Of a stretch of DNA of 64,000 bases, positions 1 through 9,334 are shown in pieces. Location: NCBI RefSeq assembly GCF_001995255.1, contig NZ_MUZR01000007.1:92514-156513 (forward strand), read 5' to 3'. Every line of letters starts with the position of its first letter. Position 1 is the first letter of the stretch. This DNA comes from Thioalkalivibrio halophilus. Its GTDB lineage: Bacteria > Pseudomonadota > Gammaproteobacteria > Ectothiorhodospirales > Ectothiorhodospiraceae. The position numbers were made by a program, and so were the translations under genes. The notes beneath the pieces are model-generated. The model worked only from the letters and a program-made list of their open reading frames with translations. It made no database searches and had not been told where the DNA came from.

Positions 1-2
1 AG

Positions 3-851
3 ATCCCGATGTTCCCGGTGCATACCTGGCTGCCGGACGCGCACGTCGAGGCGCCGACGGGGGGGTCGGTGATCCTGGCGGCGATCATGCTGAAGATCGG
101 CGGCTACGGCTTCCTGCGTTTCTCGCTGCCGATCACGCCGGATGCGTCCGCGGTGCTGGACACGCTGATGATCGTGCTGTCGCTGATCGCGGTGGTGTAC
201 ATCGGGGTGGTGGCGCTGATCCAGAGCGACATGAAGAAGCTGATCGCGTACTCGTCGATCGCCCACATGGGCTTCGTGACTCTGGGCTTCTTCCTGGCGT
301 TCTACATCTACTCGAATACCGGCGACTGGCAGGGCGCGTCGCTGGGTATCGCCGGCGGCATGGTGCAGATGATCTCGCACGGCTTCATCTCTGCGGCGAT
401 GTTCCTCGCGGTGGGCGTGCTTTACGACCGGCTGCACAGTCGGCAGATCGCGGATTATGGCGGCGTCGTCAACACCATGCCGTGGTTCGCCGCGTTCTTT
501 GTGCTGTTCGCGATGGCCAATACCGGTCTGCCGGGCACCTCGGGCTTCGTGGGGGAATTCATGGTGATCCTGGCTGCCTTCAAGGCTGATTTCTGGATTG
601 CCTTCCTCGCCGCGACCACGCTGATCCTGGCGGCGGGGTACACCCTGTGGCTGGTCAAGCGCGTGATCTTTGGCACCGTGGCCAACGAGAACGTGGCCGG
701 CCTGTCCGATATGAACCGGCGCGAATTCTTCCTGATGGGGCTGCTGGCGTTTTTCACGCTGCTGCTGGGCGTGTGGCCGGCACCGCTGCTGGAAGTGATG
801 AACGCGACCATCGACAACCTCGTGGCGCATATCGCGCACTCGAAGCTCTGA
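3..851 (+). CDS. nuoM: NADH-quinone oxidoreductase subunit M (C-terminal part)
   Basis: The frame is open from the first complete codon, so the 5' part lies outside the window; the ATG at 9 is internal. Subunit M is one of the antiporter-like proton-pumping membrane subunits of complex I. The visible 280-odd residues contain the family's HTWLPDAH segment at the very start, a [15 protein letters not shown] segment about 70 residues later, and several long hydrophobic helices. It is followed 13 bp later by nuoN, the usual order at the end of the nuo operon. The sequence shows no frameshift. The identity is secure from the motifs and the neighbour; only the N-terminal half is missing. Confidence 0.96.
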   Translation: MPMFPVHTWLPDAHVEAPTGGSVILAAIMLKIGGYGFLRFSLPITPDASAVLDTLMIVLSLIAVVYIGVVALIQSDMKKLIAYSSIAHMGFVTLGFFLAFYIYSNTGDWQGASLGIAGGMVQMISHGFISAAMFLAVGVLYDRLHSRQIADYGGVVNTMPWFAAFFVLFAMANTGLPGTSGFVGEFMVILAAFKADFWIAFLAATTLILAAGYTLWLVKRVIFGTVANENVAGLSDMNRREFFLMGLLAFFTLLLGVWPAPLLEVMNATIDNLVAHIAHSKL

Positions 852-864
852 ACGGACGCCTGAC

Positions 865-2313
865 ATGAATTTCGAGATTCCTGCCTTTCTGCCCGCCGTT
901 CCCGAGATGTTCGTCCTCGGGATGGCGTGCTTCATCCTGATACTGGATGCGTTCCTGCCGGATTCGCGCCGCGACATCACCTACGGCCTGGTGCAGGCGA
1001 CGCTCGCGGGAGCCGCGGTGCTGACGCTGTGGCTGGCCGGTCCGGAAGTGGTGCTGACCTTCAGCGACAGCTTCATCAAGGACCCGATGAGCGACGTGCT
1101 GAAGCTGGCGGTGTACGTCACGAGCTTCTTCGTCTTCCTCTACTCGCGGCCGTATCTGATGGCGCGCGACATCCACAAGGGGGAGTTCTACATCCTCGGG
1201 CTGTTCGCGGTCCTGGGGATGATGATCATGATCTCGGGGCACAATCTGCTGACCCTGTACCTGGGCCTGGAACTGCTGTCGTTGTCCTCGTATGCGCTGG
1301 TGGCGTTCTGGCGCGACAACACCCGGGCCAGCGAAGCCGCGATGAAGTACTTCGTGCTGGGGGCGCTGGCGTCCGGACTGCTGCTGTACGGCATGTCCAT
1401 GATCTACGGCATGACCGGCTCGCTGGATATCGCGGTGATCGCCTCCGAACTGACGACGGCCGACGAGGCCCTGAACGTCCCGCTGGTGTTCGGTCTGGTG
1501 TTCCTGGTGGTGGCGATCGCGTTCAAGCTGGGGGCGGTGCCGTTCCACATGTGGGTGCCCGACGTCTATGACGGGGCGCCGACGGCGGTGACGCTGTTCA
1601 TCGCGACCGCGCCGAAGATCGCGGCCTTCGCGTTCCTGATGCGGCTGCTGGTCGAGGGCATGGGACCGATGCATGCCGACTGGCAGGGCATGCTCATCAT
1701 CCTGACCGTGCTGTCGCTGGCGGTGGGCAACGTGATTGCGATCGCGCAGACCAGCATCAAGCGCATGTTCGCGTATTCGACCATCGCGCATGTCGGGTTC
1801 CTGTTCATGGGGATCCTCGCGGGGACCGATTCGGGCTACGCCTCGGCGATGTTCTACGTGATCGTGTATGCCCTCACTGCGGCCGGCGGGTTCGGCATGA
1901 TCGTGTTCCTGTCGCGCCGGGGTTACGAGGCCGATCGCCTGGACGACTTCGCCGGGCTGGCGAAACGCAACCCGTGGTTCGCCTTCATCATGCTCCTGCT
2001 GCTGTTCTCCATGGCCGGGGTCCCGCCGACCGTCGGTTTCTACGCCAAGCTGGCCGTGATTCAGGCGGCCGTGGGTGCGGGCCTGGTCTGGCTGGGTGTG
2101 GTCGCGGTGATCTTCAGCATCATCGGTGCGTTCTACTACCTGCGGGTGGTGAAGATCATGTTCTTCGACGAGCCGAAGGAGGAGGCCAGCGAGCCGGTGC
2201 AGCCTTCGGGTGCGCTGGCCACGGCGCTGAGCATCAATGGCCTGGCAGTGCTGTTGCTGGGAATTTTTCCGGGCCTTCTGCTGTCCGTTACCCACTACGC
2301 CATTGCTGGCTGA
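865..2313 (+). CDS. nuoN: NADH-quinone oxidoreductase subunit N
   Basis: A 482-residue polytopic membrane protein, full length for NuoN, the last antiporter-like subunit of complex I. It carries the proton-antiporter-family signature: [15 protein letters not shown] around residue 215-230, with the [17 protein letters not shown] segment about 75 residues further on. It starts with ATG 13 bp after nuoM, so the two are surely co-transcribed. It couples NADH oxidation to proton or ion export in the inner membrane. Nothing is truncated or unusual. Confidence 0.96.
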   Translation: MNFEIPAFLPAVPEMFVLGMACFILILDAFLPDSRRDITYGLVQATLAGAAVLTLWLAGPEVVLTFSDSFIKDPMSDVLKLAVYVTSFFVFLYSRPYLMARDIHKGEFYILGLFAVLGMMIMISGHNLLTLYLGLELLSLSSYALVAFWRDNTRASEAAMKYFVLGALASGLLLYGMSMIYGMTGSLDIAVIASELTTADEALNVPLVFGLVFLVVAIAFKLGAVPFHMWVPDVYDGAPTAVTLFIATAPKIAAFAFLMRLLVEGMGPMHADWQGMLIILTVLSLAVGNVIAIAQTSIKRMFAYSTIAHVGFLFMGILAGTDSGYASAMFYVIVYALTAAGGFGMIVFLSRRGYEADRLDDFAGLAKRNPWFAFIMLLLLFSMAGVPPTVGFYAKLAVIQAAVGAGLVWLGVVAVIFSIIGAFYYLRVVKIMFFDEPKEEASEPVQPSGALATALSINGLAVLLLGIFPGLLLSVTHYAIAG

Positions 2314-2331
2314 TCCGCCCCGGAGGATGTC

Positions 2332-2676
2332 TTGAATCAACTGGTCCCGTTTGAAGTCCTGGTCTGGGGGTTTGTGGCGTTTGCCTTCGTGGCCGCCAAC
2401 CTGCCGTGGCTGACCGATCGCATCGCGCTGATGTTCCTCCCGGCGACCGGGACCAAGGGAGGCTGGACCCGGGTCTTCGAATGGCTGGTGCTGTTCCTGC
2501 TGGTGGGGCTGATCGGCAAGGGTCTCGAACATCAGGCGACGGGCAGTGTTCATGCACAGGGCTGGGAGTTCTACGTGATCGGGCTGTCGATGTTTGCGGT
2601 GTTCGCGATCCCCGGGTTCATCTGGCGGCATGATCTTCGCCCGCATTTGCGTCAGCGGGCGCGCCGTTCTCGCTGA
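2332..2676 (+). CDS. DUF2818 family membrane protein
   Basis: A 114-residue protein with three predicted hydrophobic segments (about residues 7-24, 45-62 and 77-95) and a basic C-terminus. It begins with TTG, chosen because a GGAGGA ribosome binding site lies 6-7 bases upstream and no ATG gives a full-length protein. Small DUF2818 proteins are commonly encoded just after nuoN in beta- and gammaproteobacteria, and this gene sits 18 bp behind it. The family has no established biochemical role; an accessory or assembly role for complex I is only an inference from position. Confidence 0.8.
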   Translation: MNQLVPFEVLVWGFVAFAFVAANLPWLTDRIALMFLPATGTKGGWTRVFEWLVLFLLVGLIGKGLEHQATGSVHAQGWEFYVIGLSMFAVFAIPGFIWRHDLRPHLRQRARRSR

Positions 2677-2689
2677 TTCCGATCGGGGC

Positions 2690-2718
2690 TTGCAAGCCGG
2701 CCCGCGGCTTGGTAAAGT
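2690..2718 (+). promoter_or_regulatory. Putative sigma-70 promoter of the initiator tRNA/nusA operon
   Basis: TTGCAA at 2690-2695 and TAAAGT at 2713-2718 are each four of six matches to the consensus and are separated by exactly 17 bases. Transcription would begin near 2725, just before the tRNA 5' end at 2732. Position supports it; strength is not measurable here. Confidence 0.55.
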
Positions 2719-2731
2719 ACGTTTTCTCGGA

Positions 2732-2808
2732 TGCGGGGTGGAGCAGTCTGGCAGCTCGTCGGGCTCATAACCCGAAGGTCGCAGGTTCAAATCCTGCCCC
2801 CGCTACCA
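2732..2808 (+). tRNA. metY: Initiator tRNA-fMet (CAT anticodon)
   Basis: A 77-base cloverleaf with encoded CCA and anticodon CAT. Three consecutive G:C pairs close the anticodon loop (GGG CTCATAA CCC), the D-stem has A11:T24, and positions 1 and 72 do not pair; these three features define bacterial initiator tRNAs. Position 1 is T and 72 is T, whereas Escherichia coli initiators have C1 and A72. In E. coli the metY initiator gene is likewise the first gene of the rimP-nusA-infB operon, which supports the assignment. Confidence 0.95.
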
Positions 2809-2815
2809 GTTTTCG

Positions 2816-2842
2816 AAAGGGCCCCTTCGCGGGGCCTTTTTC
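2816..2842 (+). terminator. Intrinsic terminator after tRNA-fMet
   Basis: Stem GGCCCC/GGGGCC around a five-base TTCGC loop, with flanking A-rich and five-T sides (AAA before, TTTTT after). It lies 7 bases after the tRNA CCA and inside the transcription unit leading to rimP, so it is probably a partial terminator or processing site. Confidence 0.75.
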
Positions 2843-2907
2843 TTGGGGCCGCGCTCCCGCGCGCCGACAGGCTTCGAGCTGCAGCCTGTTTCCATGACGG
2901 AAGGTGT

Positions 2908-2933
2908 AAAGGGGCGTTCAACGCCCTTTTTTT
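2908..2933 (+). terminator. Second intrinsic terminator upstream of rimP
   Basis: Stem GGGCG/CGCCC with loop TTCAA, followed by seven T residues. Together with the hairpin at 2816 it separates the tRNA from rimP-nusA and would set the ratio of tRNA to downstream mRNA. NusA-dependent control of read-through is possible, by analogy with E. coli. Confidence 0.75.
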
Positions 2934-2982
2934 GTTTCCGGGCTCCGTGCACCGGTGCAGTGGAATCGAGGTCGACAGGCAT

Positions 2983-3453
2983 TTGTCCGAGCAGGTTGAA
3001 CAACTGAAGGCGCTACTGGGACCCGTGGTCGAAGGCCAGGGTTGTGAGCTCTGGGGTATCGAACACCATGCGGGTTCGAAGCCGCAGATGCTGCGCATTT
3101 ATATCGATCGTTCGACCGGCGTGACCGTGGATGACTGTGCGCGCGTCAGCGAGCAGGTCAGCGCGGTCCTCGATGTGGAAGAGCCGATCCGCGCGGACTA
3201 CACGCTCGAGGTGTCCAGTCCGGGCATCGAACGTCCCCTGTTTACTCCCGATCAGTTCCGCGAGTACGTCGGACGTGCGGTCAAGGTGCGTCTGACCTGG
3301 CCGGAGCACGGGCGGCGGAACTACCGTGGGCAGCTGTTGTCCGCGGACGACACCATGATCGAGGTGGCGGTCGATGGCACGGCCTACGAGTTGCCGCTGG
3401 CCGCGATTCACAATGCGCGCGTGCTGGAAGAAGACCCGGGGACGCAATCATGA
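2983..3453 (+). CDS. rimP: Ribosome maturation factor RimP
   Basis: RimP assists 30S subunit maturation. The protein is about 156 residues if it starts at TTG 2983, which gives the usual family N-terminus (SEQVEQLKALLGPVVEGQG). No in-frame ATG or GTG exists between this point and the tRNA, and the open frame running back through the tRNA is an artefact. A GAGG lies about 11 bases upstream of the TTG. The hallmark VSSPGIERPL segment is present near the middle, followed by the C-terminal SH3-like domain. It sits directly before nusA, its conserved position. The start codon is the only uncertain point. Confidence 0.9.
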   Translation: MSEQVEQLKALLGPVVEGQGCELWGIEHHAGSKPQMLRIYIDRSTGVTVDDCARVSEQVSAVLDVEEPIRADYTLEVSSPGIERPLFTPDQFREYVGRAVKVRLTWPEHGRRNYRGQLLSADDTMIEVAVDGTAYELPLAAIHNARVLEEDPGTQS

Positions 3454-3501
3454 ACAACCTGATGTCGACAGGCGACTGTCGAGGCTGCGAAGAGGCATGA
3501 C

Positions 3502-4995
3502 ATGAACAAGGAGATCCTGCTGGTCGTCGACGCCGTTTCCAACGAGAAGGGCGTCGAGAAGGGCGTTATCTTCGAGGCCCTGGAATCGGCCCTGGCGATG
3601 GCCACGCGCAAGTATCACGGTGGGCGCATGGATGTGCGCGTGAGCATCGACCGCGAAAGCGGCGATTACGAGGCCTATCGCCGCTGGACGGTGGTGGACG
3701 ACGAGGATCCCGAGTTCGAGTCTCCCGACTATCAGATGCTGCTGTCCTACGCGCAGCAGAAATACCCGGAGATTCAGATCGGAGAGGTGATCGAGGAACC
3801 GGTCGAGGCCGTGGACTTCGGGCGTATCGCCGCGCAGACCGCCAAGCAGGTGATCGTGCAGAAGGTGCGTGATGCCGAGCGGCAGAAGGTCGTCGAGGAG
3901 TACGAGGACCGGGTCGGTTCGCTGGTGATGGGGATCGTCAAGCGTACCGACCGCAACGGGACCTACGTGGACCTGGGCAACAACGCCGAGGCCCTGGTCC
4001 CGCGCGAGCACATGATTCCGCGCGAGACGGTACGCACCAATGATCGCCTGCGCGGCTATCTCAAGGAGATCCGGCCGGACGCTCGCGGACCGCAACTGAT
4101 CCTCAGCCGCACCGCGCCGGAGTTCCTCATCGAGCTGTTCAAACTCGAGGTCCCGGAGGTGGGACAGGAGATCATCGACATCCTCGGGGCGGCCCGCGAT
4201 CCGGGCATGCGGGCGAAGATCGCGGTGCGCTCGAATGACCCGCGGCTGGATCCGGTGGGGGCCTGCGTGGGCATGCGCGGTTCGCGTGTGCAGTCGGTCT
4301 CCAACGAGCTCGCGGGCGAACGCATCGATATCATCGTATGGGACGAGAATCCGGCCCAGTTCGTGATCAATGCGATGTCGCCGGCGGAAGTCCTCTCGAT
4401 CGTGGTCGACGAAGAGAAGCAGTCGATGGACATCGCGGTGGCCGAGGACAAGCTTTCGCTGGCGATCGGTCGCGGGGGGCAGAACATCCGTCTGGCCTCG
4501 CAGCTGACCGGCTGGGAGCTGAACGTGATGACCGAGGAGCAGGCCGAGGAGAAGAGCGAGGCCGAGGCCCGGCAGCTGGTGACCTACTTCATGGAGGCGC
4601 TGGACGTCGACGAGGAGGTGGCCGGGATCCTGGTGCAGGAAGGCTTCAGCACCCTGGACGAGGTGGCCTATGTGGACGAGGCGGAACTGCTGTCGATCGA
4701 GGAATTCGATGAGGACGTGGTCGCGGAACTTCGCAACCGGGCCAGCGACGCGCTCCTGACGCGGGCGATCGCGGCACAGGACGGCGGGGGTGGCGAGCCG
4801 GCCGAGGATCTGCTGAACATGGATGGCATGACCGTGGCGCTGGCGAATCGGCTGGCAGCCAGCGGGGTGTGCACCATGGAGGACCTCGCCGAGCAGGCCG
4901 CGGACGACGTGGTGGAAATGCTGGGCATCTCCGAGCAGGAGGCGTCCGAATTGATCATGACCGCGCGCGCCCCCTGGTTCGAAACCGGGGAATGA
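3502..4995 (+). CDS. nusA: Transcription termination/antitermination factor NusA
   Basis: A 497-residue NusA, the usual length for gammaproteobacteria. Domain order is an N-terminal RNA polymerase-binding domain (1-125), S1 domain (about 135-200), two KH domains (about 205-345, with GACVGMRGSRVQ and AIGRGGQNIRLAS) and two C-terminal helix-hairpin-helix acidic repeats (about 365-490). It controls pausing, termination and antitermination. AGAGG 8-10 bases upstream supports the ATG. It lies between rimP and infB as in most bacteria and is expected to regulate the hairpins in its own leader. Confidence 0.97.
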   Translation: MNKEILLVVDAVSNEKGVEKGVIFEALESALAMATRKYHGGRMDVRVSIDRESGDYEAYRRWTVVDDEDPEFESPDYQMLLSYAQQKYPEIQIGEVIEEPVEAVDFGRIAAQTAKQVIVQKVRDAERQKVVEEYEDRVGSLVMGIVKRTDRNGTYVDLGNNAEALVPREHMIPRETVRTNDRLRGYLKEIRPDARGPQLILSRTAPEFLIELFKLEVPEVGQEIIDILGAARDPGMRAKIAVRSNDPRLDPVGACVGMRGSRVQSVSNELAGERIDIIVWDENPAQFVINAMSPAEVLSIVVDEEKQSMDIAVAEDKLSLAIGRGGQNIRLASQLTGWELNVMTEEQAEEKSEAEARQLVTYFMEALDVDEEVAGILVQEGFSTLDEVAYVDEAELLSIEEFDEDVVAELRNRASDALLTRAIAAQDGGGGEPAEDLLNMDGMTVALANRLAASGVCTMEDLAEQAADDVVEMLGISEQEASELIMTARAPWFETGE

Positions 4996-5061
4996 TCGCG
5001 ACGCAGCGGCGGTGGTCGGGCAGCGGCACGCCGGAACAGAATCTGGAATGGAGGTAGCGCC

Positions 5062-7893
5062 ATGGCGCAAATGACAGTGCAGCAATTCGCGGAATCGGTG
5101 GGCAAGCCCGTCGATCGTCTCCTGGAGCAGCTCAAGGAGGCGGGTGTCGAGGTGGCCGGGCCCGAGGCGCCCATCACCGATGCCGAGAAGCGCCAGCTGC
5201 TGGACCATCTGCGCCAGGGTTCCTCCGGCGGGGCGAGTGACCGCGTGACTTTGCGGCGGCGTTCCCAGGCGCAGACGCTGAAGGTCAGCTCGGGCCAGGG
5301 CAAGACCAAGACGGTTAACGTGGAGGTGCGCAAGAAGCGCACCCTCAAGCGCAAGCCGGCGGATGCAACACCGGCGCCGGAGGATCGCCCGGAGGCGGCC
5401 GAGAATGTGGAATCCGAAGCCGCTGCGGCACCGGAAGAGACCCGTCCCGATGCAGAATCGCCGGTGACCCCGGAAGTCGAGGAGGCCGCAGCCGGCGAGG
5501 CGTCGGAGGCGGAAGCACCGGCGGATGAGCCGGTGGTGGCCGAGACGCCGGAACCGGAACCTGAACCGGCGGCCGACGAGGCCGCGGCGGAGGAACCGGC
5601 GGACGTCGAGGAAGAGCCCGAAGCGGCGGAGGCGGCCGCAGCCGAGGCACCGGAGTCACCCGAGGCGGAAGAGGCGGCCGAGGAGCCGGCCGCAGCCGCG
5701 GAAGAAGCGCCGGCCGCCCCGAAGAAGCCGCTGAGCCGCACGCAGCAGCTGGCCATGCAGCTGGAAGCCGAGCGGGAAGCTCAGCGCAAGGCTGTGGAAG
5801 CGCGCAAGCAGGAAGAGGTCGAACGCGAGGAGCGCCAGAAGCGCAAGCAGGAAGAGCAGGAGAAGCAGGAGGCGAAGCGCGAGAAGGAAGAACAGGCGCG
5901 CCTGGAACGCGAGGCCGCGCAGCAGCGCCAGGCACCGGCCCCCGCCGCGGCACCGGCGGAACCCGCCAAGTCCGGCAAGGGCCGCAAGGGTGGCCGCAAG
6001 GACGACCGCAAGGAACTGCATGTCGCCGGCGACCGTCGTGGTCGGCGCAAGAAGGGTGACAAGGGCAAGGGCGCCGGGCAGTCGCAGGCGGCCCAGGCCG
6101 TGGCCGGCAAGCACGGCTTCGCCAAGCCGACCGCACCGGTGGTGCGCGAGGTGGAAGTGCCGGAGACCATCACGGTGGCCGATCTGGCGCAGGCGATGGC
6201 GATCAAGGCACCGCAGCTGATCAAGACCCTGATGGGCATGGGCGTGATGGCCACCATCAACCAGTCCATCGATCAGGAAACGGCGATGCTGGTGGTCGAG
6301 GAAATGGGCCACACCGCGGTGCCCGCAAGGGAAGAGACCATCGAGGATCAGATCGAGGTTGCCCAGGAGCAGACCGCCGAGCCCAAGGCCCGTCCGCCGG
6401 TGGTGACCGTGATGGGCCACGTGGACCATGGCAAGACGTCGCTGCTGGACCATATCCGCAAGACGCGCGTGGCCTCCGGAGAAGCCGGCGGGATCACCCA
6501 GCACATCGGGGCCTATCACGTCGAGAACGGGCATGACGGGGTGACGTTCCTCGATACGCCGGGACATGCGGCGTTCACCGCGATGCGTGCCCGGGGTGCC
6601 CAGTCCACGGACATCGTGATCCTGGTGGTTGCGGCGGATGACGGCGTGATGCCGCAGACGCTCGAAGCCATCAACCATGCGAAGGCCGCCGGCGTACCGA
6701 TCGTGGTCGCGGTCAACAAGATCGACAAGCCGGAGGCGGATGCCGACCGGGTGATCAACGATCTCGCCCAGCACGAGGTAATCCCCGAGGAATGGGGTGG
6801 CGACACCCAGTTCATCCGGGTCTCGGCGCATTCCGGGGAAGGCATCGACGAGCTGCTGGAAGGCCTGGGTCTGCAGGCGGAGCTGATGGAGCTGATGGCC
6901 CCGGACGAGGGGCCGGCGCGCGGCGTGGTGATCGAGTCGCGGCTGGACAAGGGCCGTGGCCCGGTGGCCACGGTGCTGGTGCAGTCCGGCAGCCTGAAAC
7001 ATGGCGACATCGTGCTGACCGGCAAGGAATACGGCCGTGTGCGGGCGATGTTCGACGACACCGGCACGGCGGTAAAGGAAGTCGGTCCGTCGATGCCGGT
7101 GGAGATCCTGGGGCTCTCCGGGGTGCCGGAGGCCGGCGACGAGATGCTGGTGGTCGCGGACGAAAAGACTGCCCGCGAAGTGGCCGAGTACCGCGACACC
7201 AAGCAGCGCGAGCGCAAGCTGGCGGCGCAGCAGGCGGCCAAGCTGGAAAACATCTTCAACCAGATGCAGGAAGGCGACGTCGGCACGGTCAACATCCTGA
7301 TCAAGGCCGACGTGCAGGGATCCGCCGAGGCGCTGCGCGAATCGCTGGTCAAGCTGTCCAACGAGGAGGTCCGGGTCAAGGTGATTTCCACCGGGGTCGG
7401 CGGTATCTCCGAGTCGGATATCAACCTGGCGACCGCTTCGGATGCGATCGTGATCGCGTTCAACGTGCGTGCCGACGCCGGCGCCAAGCGTGTGGCGCAG
7501 GAAAACGGGATCGACGTCCGCTACTACTCGGTCATCTACGAGGCCATCGAGGACGTGAAGCAGGCCCTGTCCGGGCTGCTGGCGCCGGAGACCCGCGAGG
7601 AAATCGTGGGCCTGGCCGAGGTGCGCGAGGTGTTCAAGGCCTCGAGCTTCGGCCAGGTGGCCGGCTGCCTGGTGGTCGAGGGTTCGGTCAAGCGGGGCAA
7701 CCCGATCCGCGTGCTGCGTGACAACGTGGTGGTGTACGAGGGCGAGCTGGAAAGCCTGCGCCGCTTCAAGGACGACGTGAACGAGGTTCGCGCCGGTACC
7801 GAGTGCGGCATCGCGGTGAAGAACTACAACGACGTGAAGGCCGGAGACCAGATCGAGGTCTTCCAGCGCGTCGAGGTCCAGCGGTCGCTGTAA
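5062..7893 (+). CDS. infB: Translation initiation factor IF-2
   Basis: A 943-residue IF-2, which positions initiator tRNA on the 30S subunit and drives subunit joining with GTP. The N-terminus has the IF2_N fold (1-55), then a long low-complexity Ala/Glu/Pro region (about 95-225), a Glu/Lys/Arg/Gln charged helix (about 230-300) and a basic Gly/Lys stretch. The GTPase carries GHVDHGKT near residue 453, DTPGH near 500 and NKID near 553, followed by the C1/C2 domains that bind fMet-tRNA. The final TAA overlaps the rbfA start (TAATG). The linker is more acidic than typical; possible internal initiation isoforms cannot be judged from sequence alone. Confidence 0.97.
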   Translation: MAQMTVQQFAESVGKPVDRLLEQLKEAGVEVAGPEAPITDAEKRQLLDHLRQGSSGGASDRVTLRRRSQAQTLKVSSGQGKTKTVNVEVRKKRTLKRKPADATPAPEDRPEAAENVESEAAAAPEETRPDAESPVTPEVEEAAAGEASEAEAPADEPVVAETPEPEPEPAADEAAAEEPADVEEEPEAAEAAAAEAPESPEAEEAAEEPAAAAEEAPAAPKKPLSRTQQLAMQLEAEREAQRKAVEARKQEEVEREERQKRKQEEQEKQEAKREKEEQARLEREAAQQRQAPAPAAAPAEPAKSGKGRKGGRKDDRKELHVAGDRRGRRKKGDKGKGAGQSQAAQAVAGKHGFAKPTAPVVREVEVPETITVADLAQAMAIKAPQLIKTLMGMGVMATINQSIDQETAMLVVEEMGHTAVPAREETIEDQIEVAQEQTAEPKARPPVVTVMGHVDHGKTSLLDHIRKTRVASGEAGGITQHIGAYHVENGHDGVTFLDTPGHAAFTAMRARGAQSTDIVILVVAADDGVMPQTLEAINHAKAAGVPIVVAVNKIDKPEADADRVINDLAQHEVIPEEWGGDTQFIRVSAHSGEGIDELLEGLGLQAELMELMAPDEGPARGVVIESRLDKGRGPVATVLVQSGSLKHGDIVLTGKEYGRVRAMFDDTGTAVKEVGPSMPVEILGLSGVPEAGDEMLVVADEKTAREVAEYRDTKQRERKLAAQQAAKLENIFNQMQEGDVGTVNILIKADVQGSAEALRESLVKLSNEEVRVKVISTGVGGISESDINLATASDAIVIAFNVRADAGAKRVAQENGIDVRYYSVIYEAIEDVKQALSGLLAPETREEIVGLAEVREVFKASSFGQVAGCLVVEGSVKRGNPIRVLRDNVVVYEGELESLRRFKDDVNEVRAGTECGIAVKNYNDVKAGDQIEVFQRVEVQRSL

Positions 7894-8345
7894 TGCCCGG
7901 ACCCCGCGACTTTCAGCGTAGTGATCGGGTCGGCGAGCAGATCCAGCGCGAGCTCGCCGAGCTGGTGCGTGTCGAGGTGAAGGACCCGCGGGTCGGCATG
8001 GTGACCATCTCGGGGGTGGAGGTCTCGAAGGACCTGGCCCACGCCCGGGTGTATTTTACCCGGCTGGGTGGCGAGGAGGGTGGCCGCGAGGCGCAGCAGG
8101 GCCTCAACAACGCGGCCGGCTTCCTGCGGCGGGCGCTGGGTAGCCGGATTCGCATGCGCAGCATCCCGCAACTGCGGTTCATCTACGATGACACGCCCGA
8201 ACGGGGCGCGCGCATGTCTTCGCTGATCAGTCAGGCGCTGGCGGAGGATCGCGAGCGGCACGGCGACAGCGATGGGGAGGCCGATCCGGAAGGCGGCGGG
8301 GATCCGGATGGCTCCGGTGGTCCCGACGTCCCGGAAGACCGGTAA
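7893..8345 (+). CDS. rbfA: 30S ribosome-binding factor RbfA
   Basis: A 150-residue protein starting at the ATG that overlaps the infB stop. The body (about 7-115) is the KH-like RbfA fold with VEVKDPRVGMVTISGVEVSKD and the RSIPQLRFIYDDTPE segment. The last 30 residues are an Asp/Gly/Pro-rich tail that looks disordered. RbfA binds 16S rRNA during late 30S assembly and helps cold adaptation. The frame is open further upstream, inside infB, but the overlapping ATG gives the expected N-terminus. Confidence 0.93.
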   Translation: MPGPRDFQRSDRVGEQIQRELAELVRVEVKDPRVGMVTISGVEVSKDLAHARVYFTRLGGEEGGREAQQGLNNAAGFLRRALGSRIRMRSIPQLRFIYDDTPERGARMSSLISQALAEDRERHGDSDGEADPEGGGDPDGSGGPDVPEDR

Positions 8346-8356
8346 ACCGACTCCCC

Positions 8357-9316
8357 GTGGCGCGCAGGAAGGGGCGTAACGTCGACGGCATCCTGCTGCT
8401 CGACAAGCCGCAGGGGCTCAGTTCGAGCCAGGCGCTGGGTCGGGTGAAATACCTCCTCGGTGCGCGCAAGGCGGGCCATACCGGCGCCCTGGATCCACGG
8501 GCGACCGGGCTTCTTCCTCTGTGTTTCGGGCAGGCGACCAAGGTGTCCGGCTGGCTGCTGGACGCGGACAAGCGTTACGTCGCCGTCGCGCGGCTGGGCG
8601 TGGAGACCGACTCGGCGGACATGGACGGAGAGATTCTCGCCGAATCTCCGGTCCCCGTGATCACGGACGAGGATCTTGCGCGGCTGGAACGCGACTTCAC
8701 CGGCGATCTGGAGCAGGTTCCCCCGATGGTGTCAGCCCTGAAGAAGGACGGCCGGCGGCTGTATGAACTGGCGCGCGAAGGGGTCGAAGTGGACCGTCCG
8801 CCCCGGCCCGTGCGGATCCATTCGCTGAACATCGAACGGCTGGCGGATGATCGTCTGCGGCTGGAGGTGTATTGCAGCAAGGGCACCTATATCCGGTCGC
8901 TGGTGGCCGACATCGGGGATGCCCTGGGTTGCGGGGCGGCGGTGGAAGAGCTGCGGCGTACGGCGCACGGCGTCTTCGATGCCGAGGCGATGTGGACCCG
9001 CGAAGCCCTGGAGGAACGATTCGAGGCCGGTGGGCCGGCGGCGATCGAGGCCTGTCTTCTGCCGGCCGAGGCAGCCCTGGCGGGCTGGCCGCAGGTGCAC
9101 CTGAATGCAACCGGCGCCGCGGCGCTGCGTCACGGGAATACGGCGGACGCGGAGACGGTGGACCGGCAGGTCACGGGGGCCTCGCCGGTGCCGGACGAGG
9201 CCGGGCCGGCCGGGATACTGGTGCGCATGCACGGCCCTGAAGGCGAGTTCCTGGGCGTGGGTTTGCAGGACGCGAAGGGGGCGGTCCGGCCGCGGCGCCT
9301 GTTCACCACGGCCTGA
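8357..9316 (+). CDS. truB: tRNA pseudouridine-55 synthase TruB
   Basis: A 319-residue enzyme that forms pseudouridine 55 in the T-loop of tRNAs. It shows DGILLLDKPQGLSSS near the N-terminus and the catalytic GALDPRATGLLP segment (Asp of the HTGALDP motif). The start is GTG at 8357, 11 bp after rbfA; it gives the normal N-terminus (ARRKGRNVDGILL). This is the last gene of the nusA operon here, since rpsO-pnp are separated by an oppositely oriented gene. That break of the common truB-rpsO adjacency is the only oddity. Confidence 0.95.
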   Translation: MARRKGRNVDGILLLDKPQGLSSSQALGRVKYLLGARKAGHTGALDPRATGLLPLCFGQATKVSGWLLDADKRYVAVARLGVETDSADMDGEILAESPVPVITDEDLARLERDFTGDLEQVPPMVSALKKDGRRLYELAREGVEVDRPPRPVRIHSLNIERLADDRLRLEVYCSKGTYIRSLVADIGDALGCGAAVEELRRTAHGVFDAEAMWTREALEERFEAGGPAAIEACLLPAEAALAGWPQVHLNATGAAALRHGNTADAETVDRQVTGASPVPDEAGPAGILVRMHGPEGEFLGVGLQDAKGAVRPRRLFTTA

Positions 9317-9334
9317 GGCTTGTCCGAGCCGGGT

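Noticed and set aside
754..2790. 678-residue minus-strand frame
   Set aside because: Antisense to nuoN and the tRNA; composition is shadow-like.
2731..2982. N-terminal extension of RimP through the tRNA
   Set aside because: The open frame includes the tRNA and both terminators; the family N-terminus begins at TTG 2983.
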